Shown here in pieces: positions 1-5,350 of a stretch of DNA of 6,614 bases. Both the position numbers and the translations under genes were made by a program. The stretch covers positions 1-6,614 of the forward strand of contig CAJTMC010000093.1 of the NCBI GenBank assembly GCA_910577115.1. The letters are read 5' to 3'. This DNA is from an uncultured Lachnospiraceae bacterium. GTDB taxonomy: Bacteria; Bacillota; Clostridia; Lachnospirales; Lachnospiraceae. Positions within the stretch are counted from its first letter, which is position 1, and each line of letters opens with the position of its first letter. The notes under the pieces are model-generated. The model worked only from the letters and a program-made list of their open reading frames with translations, made no database searches and was not told where the DNA came from.

Positions 1-1
1 A

Positions 2-232
2 AATATAAAACAGATTAATAATCAAATGATTTCTATGGAAGAAAATAAACTACTTCACGATAAAAGAAATTTAGTTAATATTAAAACAGCTAAGATACAT
101 GAATATGAATCTTCTCTCTTGGTACAATTAGACAGTATTGCTAATTATTTTTATATGAAACCACAGAATTTGTGGGAAGAGAAGAAAAATATATTAAATC
201 AAAAAGCTATGCAAATATTTCATGAGAGATAA
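2..232 (+). CDS. 3' end of an unrecognised gene entering from the left
   Basis: The frame is open from base 2 to a TAA at 230-232, so this is the C-terminal 76 codons of a gene that begins outside the window. An in-frame ATG at 26 is probably internal, because no good ribosome binding site precedes it. The visible protein is very rich in Lys, Asn and Glu and looks helical, with a coiled-coil-like stretch in the first half and an aromatic patch (NYFYMKPQNLW) before a charged C-terminus. I do not recognise the family. Its A+T-rich codon use differs from the more GC-rich mobile-element genes to its right, so it may be host sequence or a different element. Confidence applies to the reading frame being real, not to any function. 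Confidence 0.55.
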   Translation, partial: NIKQINNQMISMEENKLLHDKRNLVNIKTAKIHEYESSLLVQLDSIANYFYMKPQNLWEEKKNILNQKAMQIFHER

Positions 233-260
233 TGTATGATTTGACTGATAGTAATTGCTA

Positions 261-280
261 TTGGGTACAATTTGGGTACA
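261..280 (+). repeat. Pair of 9-bp direct repeats, TTGGGTACA
   Basis: TTGGGTACA occurs at 261-269 and again at 272-280, with 11 bases from start to start, about one helical turn. That phasing places both copies on one face of the DNA, as expected for tandem binding sites such as integrase arm sites. No other exact copy was seen in the window. Binding by an integrase is inference. Confidence 0.45.
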
Positions 281-310
281 CCAGCTTTGAAACCACATAA
301 ACGAGAAATA

Positions 311-336
311 AAAACGCATCAAAATGATGCGGTTTT
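311..336 (+). terminator. Rho-independent terminator after the left-hand gene
   Basis: CGCATCA at 315-321 pairs perfectly with TGATGCG at 325-331 around a three-base loop, followed by TTTT at 333-336 and preceded by an A run (311-314). The flanking A and T tracts mean it could work in both directions. It probably ends transcription from the gene that stops at 232. Confidence 0.75.
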
Positions 337-567
337 GTAAGGAAAAGCAACGAAAAACAAGACTTGTAACGAACTGAAAAAAGAGTTCGAATAAACAAAA
401 ATGTTTAGTAAATCCAGTGTTTATGCGGGTTTGCGGACTTTGGAAAGGTCTTTTGATCACAAATTGATAACAGTCGTTTGAGTGCGAGTATTCTTACTGT
501 CAAGAGGTTTGTTGGTGGGGGAATGATTGAAAAGTGGTTTGGACGGCTGAAATAAATCCATATTATA

Positions 568-611
568 ACGCCCTTAGCTGTGGGTAGGAACTCATGGCTA
601 AGGGCGTTTTT
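568..611 (+). terminator. Long-stem terminator between convergent units
   Basis: An 11-bp perfect stem is formed by 568-578 (ACGCCCTTAGC) and 597-607 (GCTAAGGGCGT) around an 18-base loop. It is followed on the plus strand by a five-T run (607-611). On the minus strand the stem is followed by a less regular A/T stretch (TTATAATAT), so it could also end the leftward XRE gene, whose stop lies only 11 bases away. It probably serves as a shared terminator where rightward and leftward transcription meet. Confidence 0.8.
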
Positions 612-621
612 GTCGTGCTTG

Positions 622-1152
622 TTAATCGGTTTTCAGTTTGTCCTTGAACGTTTCGGCTAAGGTATCGCTCAATTCGTCAGAGGGAGTTTTCGCCCAATGC
701 TGCAAATTATCAAATTTCGGGTAATTGTACCGCCACTGGTCGTAATCTTCCCTGCTGATTTCCTCGGCAGAGAGCTTGTCTGCCTGCTCTTTCCAAGAGT
801 AGAGCATTTTCAGCAGTTCGGCGGCATCCTTGCTTTTGTCTTTGCTGACCTTTAAGCAGACTTCTCCGCCTGCTTCGCTGACGGTAAGACCGTATATGTC
901 CTCAAGGGCAAATAAGGTGTGCATAAGCCCGATGTAGCTGTCAATGTCGGGTATGTCAAGAGCCTGCGGCGCAACGTCAAGAGCCTGCGCCAGTGCAGAC
1001 GTTAAGTCTGCCTTCGGCTTGCGTGAGCCTGTTTCGTACTGTGCCAGACGGACATCCGCTGATTTTTCGGGAAACCCGACAAGCATACCGAGGTATTTCT
1101 GTGTCATGCCCCGCATGATGCGGAAAAAATGTATTCTTTCGCCAATCGCCAT
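622..1152 (-). CDS. XRE-family helix-turn-helix regulator of the element
   Basis: A 176-residue protein with an XRE/Cro-like helix-turn-helix in roughly residues 5-65: GERIHFFRIMRGMTQ opens it, and the recognition-helix region ends near RLAQYETGSRKPK. A longer acidic and aromatic C-terminal domain follows (SREDYDQWRYNYP). I recognise the overall form as the long XRE regulator that sits divergent from excisionase/integrase genes in Clostridia integrative elements. Length looks complete. The ATG at 1150-1152 is supported by AAGGAGTG on the minus strand (1160-1167), about 7 bases away. Transcription should start from the TTGACT/TATACT promoter at 1186-1215. The palindrome inside that promoter suggests it represses itself and perhaps the excisionase gene. 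It is the best preserved part of an otherwise broken element. The specific target is inference; the fold call is firm. Confidence 0.9.
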   Translation of the reverse strand: MAIGERIHFFRIMRGMTQKYLGMLVGFPEKSADVRLAQYETGSRKPKADLTSALAQALDVAPQALDIPDIDSYIGLMHTLFALEDIYGLTVSEAGGEVCLKVSKDKSKDAAELLKMLYSWKEQADKLSAEEISREDYDQWRYNYPKFDNLQHWAKTPSDELSDTLAETFKDKLKTD

Positions 1153-1185
1153 AATGTTTCACTCCTTGTTCCTATGTTTATAAGG

Positions 1186-1215
1186 AGTATAGCATATATG
1201 CTTAATGAAAGTCAA
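1186..1215 (-). promoter_or_regulatory. Sigma-A promoter of the XRE gene
   Basis: Read on the minus strand, TTGACT (1210-1215) and TATACT (1186-1191) are separated by 18 bases, one mismatch from consensus in each box. The expected start near 1179 gives a leader of roughly 27 bases. A facing plus-strand candidate for the excisionase (TTGTTC 1166-1171, TATAGC 1188-1193, 16-base spacer) is much weaker and would overlap it. Confidence 0.8.
1191..1202. promoter_or_regulatory. Palindromic operator candidate AGCATATATGCT
   Basis: A perfect 12-bp palindrome begins at the last base of the minus-strand -10 box and extends into the promoter spacer. A dimeric helix-turn-helix repressor bound here would block the XRE promoter and could also affect rightward transcription of the excisionase, which starts 55 bases away. 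Palindromy and placement are visible; binding by the adjacent XRE protein is inference. Confidence 0.55.
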
Positions 1216-1257
1216 GAGAAACAAAGCAAAAACGCTTAGAGAGAAAGGAGAGGTTGT

Positions 1258-1446
1258 ATGGACAACAAATTTATCCGTGTGGACGAGGTGGCGCAGGAGC
1301 TTTCCGCATCAAAGCCTTATGCTTACAAGCTTATCAAGAAACTGAATGACGGGCTGAAGGAGCAGGGTTTTATCACGATTGCAGGACGTGTCAACCGCCA
1401 GTATTTTCAAGAAAGGCTCTATGGGGCAGGAAAGGGGGAAATGTAA
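1258..1446 (+). CDS. Small helix-turn-helix excisionase
   Basis: A 62-residue protein that begins MDNKFIRVDEVAQELSASK and contains a winged-helix/MerR-like DNA-binding fold typical of excisionases: a first helix around VDEVAQELSAS, a recognition helix around KPYAYKLIKKLN, and a wing around GFITIAGRVNRQYF. I recognise it as the short excisionase found immediately before tyrosine integrases in Clostridia elements, sometimes annotated as ICEBs1-type excisionase. It would bend DNA at the attachment sites and steer the integrase toward excision. The start is fixed by AAAGGAGAGG just upstream (about 1244-1253). Its TAA is directly followed by the integrase ATG at 1447, so the two were translationally coupled. 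The gene looks intact although its partner integrase is truncated. Confidence 0.82.
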   Translation: MDNKFIRVDEVAQELSASKPYAYKLIKKLNDGLKEQGFITIAGRVNRQYFQERLYGAGKGEM

Positions 1447-1689
1447 ATGCCAGTATTTAAGAATGAAGGCAACGGCACATGGTATGTGATGGCTCGGTAT
1501 GTGAACTGGAAAGGGGAGCGCAAGCAGAAGTGCAAGCGTGGGTTTGCCACAAAGCGGGATGCGCAGGAATGGGAACGGAAATTCCAGCTACAAAATTCCG
1601 CTGACCTTGACATGGACTTTGAAGCCTTTACAGAGATTTATGCGAATGATGTAAAGAACAGACGGTATATCCGAGTAAGCCGCCGCTGA
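1447..1689 (+). pseudogene. Truncated tyrosine integrase, N-terminal arm domain only
   Basis: The first 72 residues match the N-terminal arm-type DNA-binding domain of Clostridia tyrosine integrases: a three-stranded sheet (TWYVMARYVNWKGERKQKCK) followed by a helix (GFATKRDAQEWERKFQLQ), then the start of the core-binding domain (FTEIYANDVKNR). After codon 72, at about 1662, similarity stops. The frame runs eight unrelated codons into RepA sequence and ends at TGA 1687-1689. The core-binding remainder and the whole catalytic domain, with its Arg-His-Arg-Tyr residues, are absent, where the family normally has close to 400 residues. The start follows the excisionase stop with no gap, and a G-rich ribosome binding site (GGAAAGGGGG) lies in the end of that gene. 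The fragment might still bind arm sites, but cannot recombine DNA. Confidence 0.85.
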
Positions 1690-2534
1690 TTGACGGCTTG
1701 CTTTACACTGACACTTATCTTTTCGCAGGTGCGCCGAAACTCGGCAAGGGCTTTCTGATGGCGCAGATTGCCTACCATATCAGCAGGGGGATTCCTTTAT
1801 GGGATTACCCTGTCCGCAAAGCGGCGGTGCTTTATCTTGCTCTTGAAGATGATTACCGCCGCCTGCAGGAAAGGCTGTACCGTATGTTTGGCACGGATGG
1901 GGCAGACAATTTATTCTTTTCTGTTTCGGCGGGTAATCTTGGAAATGGACTGGATGAACAGTTGCAGGAATTTATGAAACAGCATACCGAAACAAGACTG
2001 ATTATTATTGATACGTTGCAAAAGATAAGGGAAGTCGGAGGGGACAATTACAGTTATGCAAATGATTATGAGATTATTACAAGGCTCAAGCAGCTTGCAG
2101 ACAGCTATGGTATTTGTATCCTGCTCGTACACCATACCAGAAAACAAAACTCTGATGGTAAGTTTGATATGATTTCGGGGACTACTGGCTTGCTCGGAGC
2201 GGCTGACGGAGCGTTTCTCCTGCAAAAAGAGAAACGGACAGGCAATGCCGCCACGCTTGAAATATCGGGCAGAGGCCAGCAAGGCCAGAAGCTGTACCTT
2301 ATCCGCAATACAGAAACATTACTGTGGGAATTGGAAAAGGCAGAAACAGAATTATGGAAAGGGCCGACAGGGCCATTGCTTGAGAGGATTGCAGAAATTT
2401 TTTCTTCGGGCAATAAAACATGGGAAGGCACTCCCACAGAACTGTGTGGGTATCTCGGTGTTGATATGCAAGCAAACGCCCTTACAAGAAAATTGAACGT
2501 CAATGCAGGACGGTTATTGAATGAATATGGGAAC
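1659..2534 (+). pseudogene. RepA-like AAA ATPase fragment, 5' end deleted
   Basis: From about 1659 the frame reads as the RepA/DnaB-like hexameric ATPase found in Clostridia mobilizable elements: VYPSKPPLIDGLLY leads into the Walker A region, with Walker B LIIID at residues 101-105 and LLVHHTRK at 142-149 (numbered from a TTG at 1698). A C-terminal winged-helix-like end follows (LTRKLNVNAGRLLNEYG). The N-terminal part is missing, replaced by integrase sequence. Walker A reads GAPKLGKG: the Ser/Thr that normally follows the Lys is Gly (codon GGC at 1749-1751), which should impair ATP binding. No good ribosome binding site precedes the TTG; re-initiation after the integrase stop eight bases earlier is possible. 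The frame continues without a stop into MobV at about 2535. The family role is replication or unwinding of the excised circle, which this copy probably no longer performs. Confidence 0.82.
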
Positions 2535-3184
2535 TCAAAGCAGGAAAAACCGTTCCATGAACTGATTTTGCAGATTGGCGATAAGGAAAATATGGGGGCA
2601 GGAAGTGAAAACGGACAGGTAGCAAGGCAGATTTTGGATGAATATTATCATGGATTTCAAGAGCGAAACCCTAATCTTTATGTATTTTCTGCTCATATCC
2701 ATATGGATGAAGCAACGCCGCATCTGCACATTGATTTTGTTCCGTTCACGACTGGCAGCAAGCGTGGGCTTGATACAAGGGTATCTTTGAAGCAGGCGCT
2801 TGACGCTTCTCCAGAATACCAGTTGCCAGAGCCGCAGGGGTTGATGTCGGCGAAGTCGTATAAGAATAAAGTGGCAAAGCCTTTGGTGCAAAAGCTGAAA
2901 TCACTTGTTAAAACGGCACTTGTAAGGTGTTTTGAAGCGTGGGACAGCTACTATCGGCTGAACGTCACAAACAGCAATCTCCACCGTGAAAATGAAGGGT
3001 TAAGGAAAATCAATGAGAAATGGCGGGGGAGAACAAAAACCTCCGTGCGGAAAACAAAGATTATAAGCTGCTCCGTAAGGCATTTGGAAGCAAGCAGATA
3101 GACAAGCTTTTAGGGCAGGCAAAAGCAGTACAGCAGTCTAAGCAGCGTGGGAAACGCTTTAGAAGCAATCAAGAGGAAAGGTAG
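2535..3184 (+). pseudogene. MobV/Pre relaxase remnant, fused to RepA and frameshifted
   Basis: Starting at SKQEKPFHELILQIGDKE, this is the middle of a MobV (Mob_Pre) relaxase, continuing in frame from RepA. The metal-binding motif HIHMDEATPHLH is intact at 2694-2729, followed by the family sequence FTTGSKRGLDTRVSLKQAL. The N-terminus, where family members carry their first conserved motif, is absent. At about 2802-2810 the sequence jumps from KQAL to SPEYQLPEPQGLMSAKSY, omitting the long middle and coiled-coil section that normally separates them. Near 3025-3029 a run of five G appears to have lost one G. The original frame then ends at 3101, while the native tail (ENKNLRAENKDYKLLRKAFG and on) continues in another frame to TAG at 3182-3184. 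Nicking at an origin of transfer is the family role. The missing N-terminus and middle make activity unlikely. Confidence 0.85.
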
Positions 3185-3194
3185 GAAAAACACT

Positions 3195-3373
3195 ATGGAA
3201 AACAGGATTTATGACGAAAAAAATGGTCTTTGGTATGCAAAGCAAGGCGAGTATTACCTCCCAGAGCTTGCATTACCTCCCGAAGAAGAAAAGCCGATTG
3301 GAATTTGGGGCAACGTCATCTGCAGTATCTAAAAGAGCATAAGAAGCTTGTATATCTCAATCTGCTGACAAGC
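3195..3373 (+). pseudogene. TnpV transposon-encoded protein, frameshifted and truncated
   Basis: The ATG at 3195, 10 bases after the MobV tail stop and preceded by AGGTAGG, begins MENRIYDEKNGLWYAKQGEY, the usual start of TnpV proteins in Clostridia mobile elements. The frame holds to GIWG (codon 39), where a run of four G (3307-3310) seems to lack a fifth. The native sequence QRHLQYLKEHKKLVYLNLLT continues in another frame to about 3373. After LLTS the similarity ends: the remaining half of a protein normally near 120 residues is replaced by unrelated sequence. The uncorrected frame stops at 3330-3332. TnpV has no well-defined function, and this copy is not expected to work. Its place after MobV matches the ancestral gene order of such elements. 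Confidence 0.82.
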
Positions 3374-3508
3374 TGTGGAGAGCGAATTTATCTATTCATA
3401 AGCGAGTGGCACTTCTGCGGTATGTGGGAGTACTGCTTAGTTAAGCAAAAGCAGTTCGGGGAATTGAAAAATCTTATAATTTTGTGTATACTTAGAAAAA
3501 GAAATTAG
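3374..3508 (+). other. Unassigned sequence replacing the TnpV tail
   Basis: After the TnpV similarity ends, the shifted frame stays open for 44 more codons to TAG at 3506-3508, rich in Trp, Cys and Phe (SEWHFCGMWEYC). Another frame gives a second plausible peptide (DKLWRANLSIHKRVALLRYV) that ends at a TAG near 3440. I recognise neither. It is most likely a deletion join between TnpV and some lost gene, and its right half holds the promoter of the cargo operon. Confidence 0.4.
3464..3492 (+). promoter_or_regulatory. Near-consensus promoter of the cargo operon
   Basis: TTGAAA at 3464-3469 and TATACT at 3487-3492 are separated by exactly 17 bases in an A+T-rich setting, a strong sigma-A promoter. 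Transcription would start near 3499, giving a leader of about 50 bases before the ATG at 3548. No terminator is visible from here to the methyltransferase, so it likely drives all five cargo genes. Confidence 0.8.
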
Positions 3509-3547
3509 ACTGAGAAATCGGGAATTATATTATATAGGAGGGCTAAT

Positions 3548-3961
3548 ATGCTTGATACGATACCTAACGAAGAAGAAATGACTGCTTTAATCGGACAATC
3601 TTTATATGATGTATGGAATAAGTTGTGTATTTTAATTGATGAAAAATACGAAATGGAATGTTGGTGGAATAAAGGCGGTAAAGCATGGAATTATGAGTAC
3701 AAATACCGCCGAGGCGGTAAAACATTGTGTGCATTATATGCAAGAGAAAATTGTATAGGTTTTATGATTATATTTGGAAAAGATGAGAGAGCAAAATTTG
3801 AAACAGAACGAAATAATTATTCGGAACAAGTTCAAAAAATCTATGATGAAGCACAAACTTACCGTGATGGTAAATGGGTAATGTTTGAACCGACTGATAC
3901 ATCAATGTTTCATGATTTTATTAAATTATTAGGAATTAAGAGAAAGCCAAACAGGAAGTAG
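3548..3961 (+). CDS. DUF3788 family protein
   Basis: A complete 137-residue protein that I recognise as DUF3788, a small cytosolic family of unknown function that is frequent in Clostridia accessory regions. Visible family features are an N-terminal helical segment (LIGQSLYDVWNKLCILID), a WW-containing strand (MECWWNKGGKAWNYEYKYRRGGKTLCALY) in the first half, a hydrophobic strand (IGFMIIFGKDE), and the charged C-terminal region containing YRDGKWVMFEP. No signal peptide or membrane segment is present. The start is fixed by TAGGAGGG at 3535-3542, five to six bases before the ATG. It is the first gene behind the promoter at 3464-3492, and its leader is the only long one in the operon. Codon use is clearly more A+T-rich than in the mobile-element genes to the left. 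The biochemical role is unknown. Confidence 0.8.
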   Translation: MLDTIPNEEEMTALIGQSLYDVWNKLCILIDEKYEMECWWNKGGKAWNYEYKYRRGGKTLCALYARENCIGFMIIFGKDERAKFETERNNYSEQVQKIYDEAQTYRDGKWVMFEPTDTSMFHDFIKLLGIKRKPNRK

Positions 3962-4015
3962 CAATTTTTTGGCAGGATTTATATAAATTTAGAATATGCA
4001 GAGGTGCTTGTGGAT

Positions 4016-4555
4016 ATGAAAAGATATGTTGCATTATTAAGAGGTATCAATATAAGCGGTAAAAACAAAGTACCGATGGCGGAATTAAAGAAAGAGTTTG
4101 AAAAGCTGCAGTTTGGAGGGGTTAAGACATATTTGAACAGTGGTAATGTGCTTTTTTCGAGTGAAAAAGGTGATACAGAGGGGGTTACAAAACAGATTGA
4201 GATAATGATAAAAAAACAGTTTGCTTTAGATATTCCTGTTTTTGTCATATTAAGAGACGAACTTGATGACATTTTGCACAATGCGCCCGACTGGTGGGGA
4301 AACGATAATAAGGAAATTTATGACAATCTAATCTTTATTATGCCACCCGCTACATTCGCAGAGGTATATAATGAGATTGGAGAGCCTAAAGAAGGTTTAG
4401 AGAAAATAGAGAATTATAACGAGGCGGTATTCTGGTCTTTCAGTAGAAAAGATTATCAAAAAACGAACTGGTGGTCTAAGACGGCAAGTGCCAATATCAG
4501 TACTAAACTAACAATAAGGACAGCAAACACTGTTAGAAAAATAGTCGATATGTAA
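4016..4555 (+). CDS. DUF1697 family protein
   Basis: A 179-residue DUF1697 protein. The N-terminus has the family hallmark YVALLRGINISGKNKVPM (residues 3-20), followed by a helix (AELKKEFEKLQFG) and the second hallmark TYLNSGNVLFSS. The C-terminus carries the usual TKLTIRTANTVRKI ending. Length is normal for the family, whose fold is a small alpha/beta domain and whose function is not established. I chose the ATG at 4016 over an in-frame GTG at 4004, because GAGG at 4001-4004 sits well as a ribosome binding site for the ATG and MKRYVALLRG is the normal family start. It follows the DUF3788 gene by 54 bases on the same strand without a strong promoter between, consistent with one transcript. 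Confidence 0.85.
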   Translation: MKRYVALLRGINISGKNKVPMAELKKEFEKLQFGGVKTYLNSGNVLFSSEKGDTEGVTKQIEIMIKKQFALDIPVFVILRDELDDILHNAPDWWGNDNKEIYDNLIFIMPPATFAEVYNEIGEPKEGLEKIENYNEAVFWSFSRKDYQKTNWWSKTASANISTKLTIRTANTVRKIVDM

Positions 4556-4591
4556 TCACTTTCCCAATTCTAACTTGTGAAGGAGGAGTTT

Positions 4592-5041
4592 ATGTTAGGC
4601 AATATAGGGGAAACATTTGAATTATTGTTTGATAAAAATAATAATGTTGCTTACAAAGCATTACAAGAATTGCAAAAAGAAAGTGAAGAAACGGATTGTG
4701 TTTATCCTTTTATAGATAGATTAAGTGATATGCTTGATAGTGACAATTCTTATATTCGCACAAGGGGGCTTACACTGCTTGCCTATAATGCAAAATGGGA
4801 TAAAGAGTATAAGGTTGATGAAATTATAGATGAATATTTGAAACACATAACAGATGTTAGACCAATTACTGCCAGACAGTGTATTAAGTTGCTGCCGATT
4901 ATTGCAAAACATAAGCCAGAATTGAAAAATGATATTCTTTCCGCACTTAATAAAGCTAATATATCTATTTATGATTATAGTATGCAACCATTGGTTTATA
5001 AGGACATTCAGAAAGCGTTGAAGGAAATAAAAAAATTATAA
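4592..5041 (+). CDS. Helical repeat protein, 'SufBD protein'-type
   Basis: A 149-residue, almost entirely helical cytosolic protein. Paired helices such as NVAYKALQELQKESEETDCV, YPFIDRLSDMLDSDNSYIR and the following TRGLTLLAYNAKWD look like HEAT/ARM-type repeats, and PITARQCIKLLPIIAKHKPEL is a further helical pair. I recognise the family from Clostridia genomes, where it is commonly annotated 'SufBD protein'; I see no feature of the real SufB/SufD iron-sulfur scaffold and treat that name as a label only. A helical-repeat scaffold that binds a protein partner is a better reading. The ATG at 4592 is preferred over an upstream in-frame GTG at 4577 because AAGGAGGAG (4580-4588) lies just before it and would be inside the longer version. 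It is 36 bases downstream of the DUF1697 gene. Confidence 0.78.
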   Translation: MLGNIGETFELLFDKNNNVAYKALQELQKESEETDCVYPFIDRLSDMLDSDNSYIRTRGLTLLAYNAKWDKEYKVDEIIDEYLKHITDVRPITARQCIKLLPIIAKHKPELKNDILSALNKANISIYDYSMQPLVYKDIQKALKEIKKL

Positions 5042-5083
5042 AAACGACAAATCGACATTTGCTAATTTGAAAGGAGTAATATT

Positions 5084-5281
5084 ATGGGAGAATTAAAATC
5101 TAATATGGAGAAGTTTGTTGCATCTGGTTGGGATTTAATATCTATTCCCGCACAACAATGGTTAGATGGAAAAGCTGATAAAGATACTTTAATATCAGCA
5201 ATTAAACAGGCAAACGAAAAATGTGGAAGTTGTGGTTGTGATTTAGACCCACTATATAAAAGAGCTTTAGAGCTGATTTAA
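5084..5281 (+). CDS. Small CxxCxC protein of unknown function
   Basis: A 65-residue protein starting at an ATG preceded by AAAGGAG (5070-5076). The first 40 residues form amphipathic helices with a Trp-containing segment (SIPAQQWLDGKADKDTL). Then comes KCGSCGCDLDPLYKR, with Cys at residues 47, 50 and 52. A CxxCxC cluster in so small a protein suggests metal binding or a redox-active pair, although three cysteines alone would need another ligand or a dimer. I believe similar small proteins occur in Clostridia, but know no function. It sits 42 bases after the helical repeat protein gene and 69 bases before the methyltransferase gene, so is likely co-transcribed with them. No signal peptide or membrane segment is visible. 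Confidence 0.72.
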   Translation: MGELKSNMEKFVASGWDLISIPAQQWLDGKADKDTLISAIKQANEKCGSCGCDLDPLYKRALELI

Positions 5282-5350
5282 CAATACTGTCAATTCTTGT
5301 TTATTGGGAAGCGGTATACAGAGAAAAATCGGGGTTGAGGAAGGAATGAT

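Larger units (their letters stand above)
233..621. other. Gene-free region with repeats and terminators
   Basis: No supported gene lies in these ~390 bases. They contain a direct repeat of TTGGGTACA at 261-280, a terminator hairpin at 311-336, a small hairpin (CGAACT at 370-375 paired with AGTTCG at 384-389, 8-base loop) and a long terminator hairpin at 568-611. The segment 400-450 gives a short run of sensible-looking amino acids on the plus strand but has no start or ribosome binding site. Its position between an unrelated gene and the control module of an integrative element makes it a reasonable place to look for the left attachment site. I cannot identify a duplicated core, because no matching copy is visible at the other end of the window. 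Confidence 0.5.

Noticed and set aside
194..460. 88-codon minus-strand frame
   Set aside because: It overlaps the end of the left gene and a terminator hairpin, is Phe/Cys/Ser-rich without domain character, and has no convincing ribosome binding site.
944..1183. Plus-strand 79-codon frame opposite the XRE gene
   Set aside because: It is antisense to an intact regulator and covers its promoter; composition is Arg/Ser/Cys-rich as expected of a shadow.
1911..2503. Two minus-strand frames of 123 and 132 codons
   Set aside because: They lie opposite the clearly recognisable RepA-like frame and show only antisense composition.
2535..2891. 118-codon minus-strand frame
   Set aside because: It is antisense to the MobV motif region, whose plus-strand protein is recognisable.
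3946..3973. Stem-loop GCCAAA/TTTGGC across the DUF3788 stop
   Set aside because: Six base pairs with a 16-base loop and no following T run; too weak to call a terminator inside the operon.
5315..5320. TATACA as a -10 box for a separate methyltransferase promoter
   Set aside because: No acceptable -35 box lies 16-18 bases upstream; the nearest TTGTTT is only 11 bases away.
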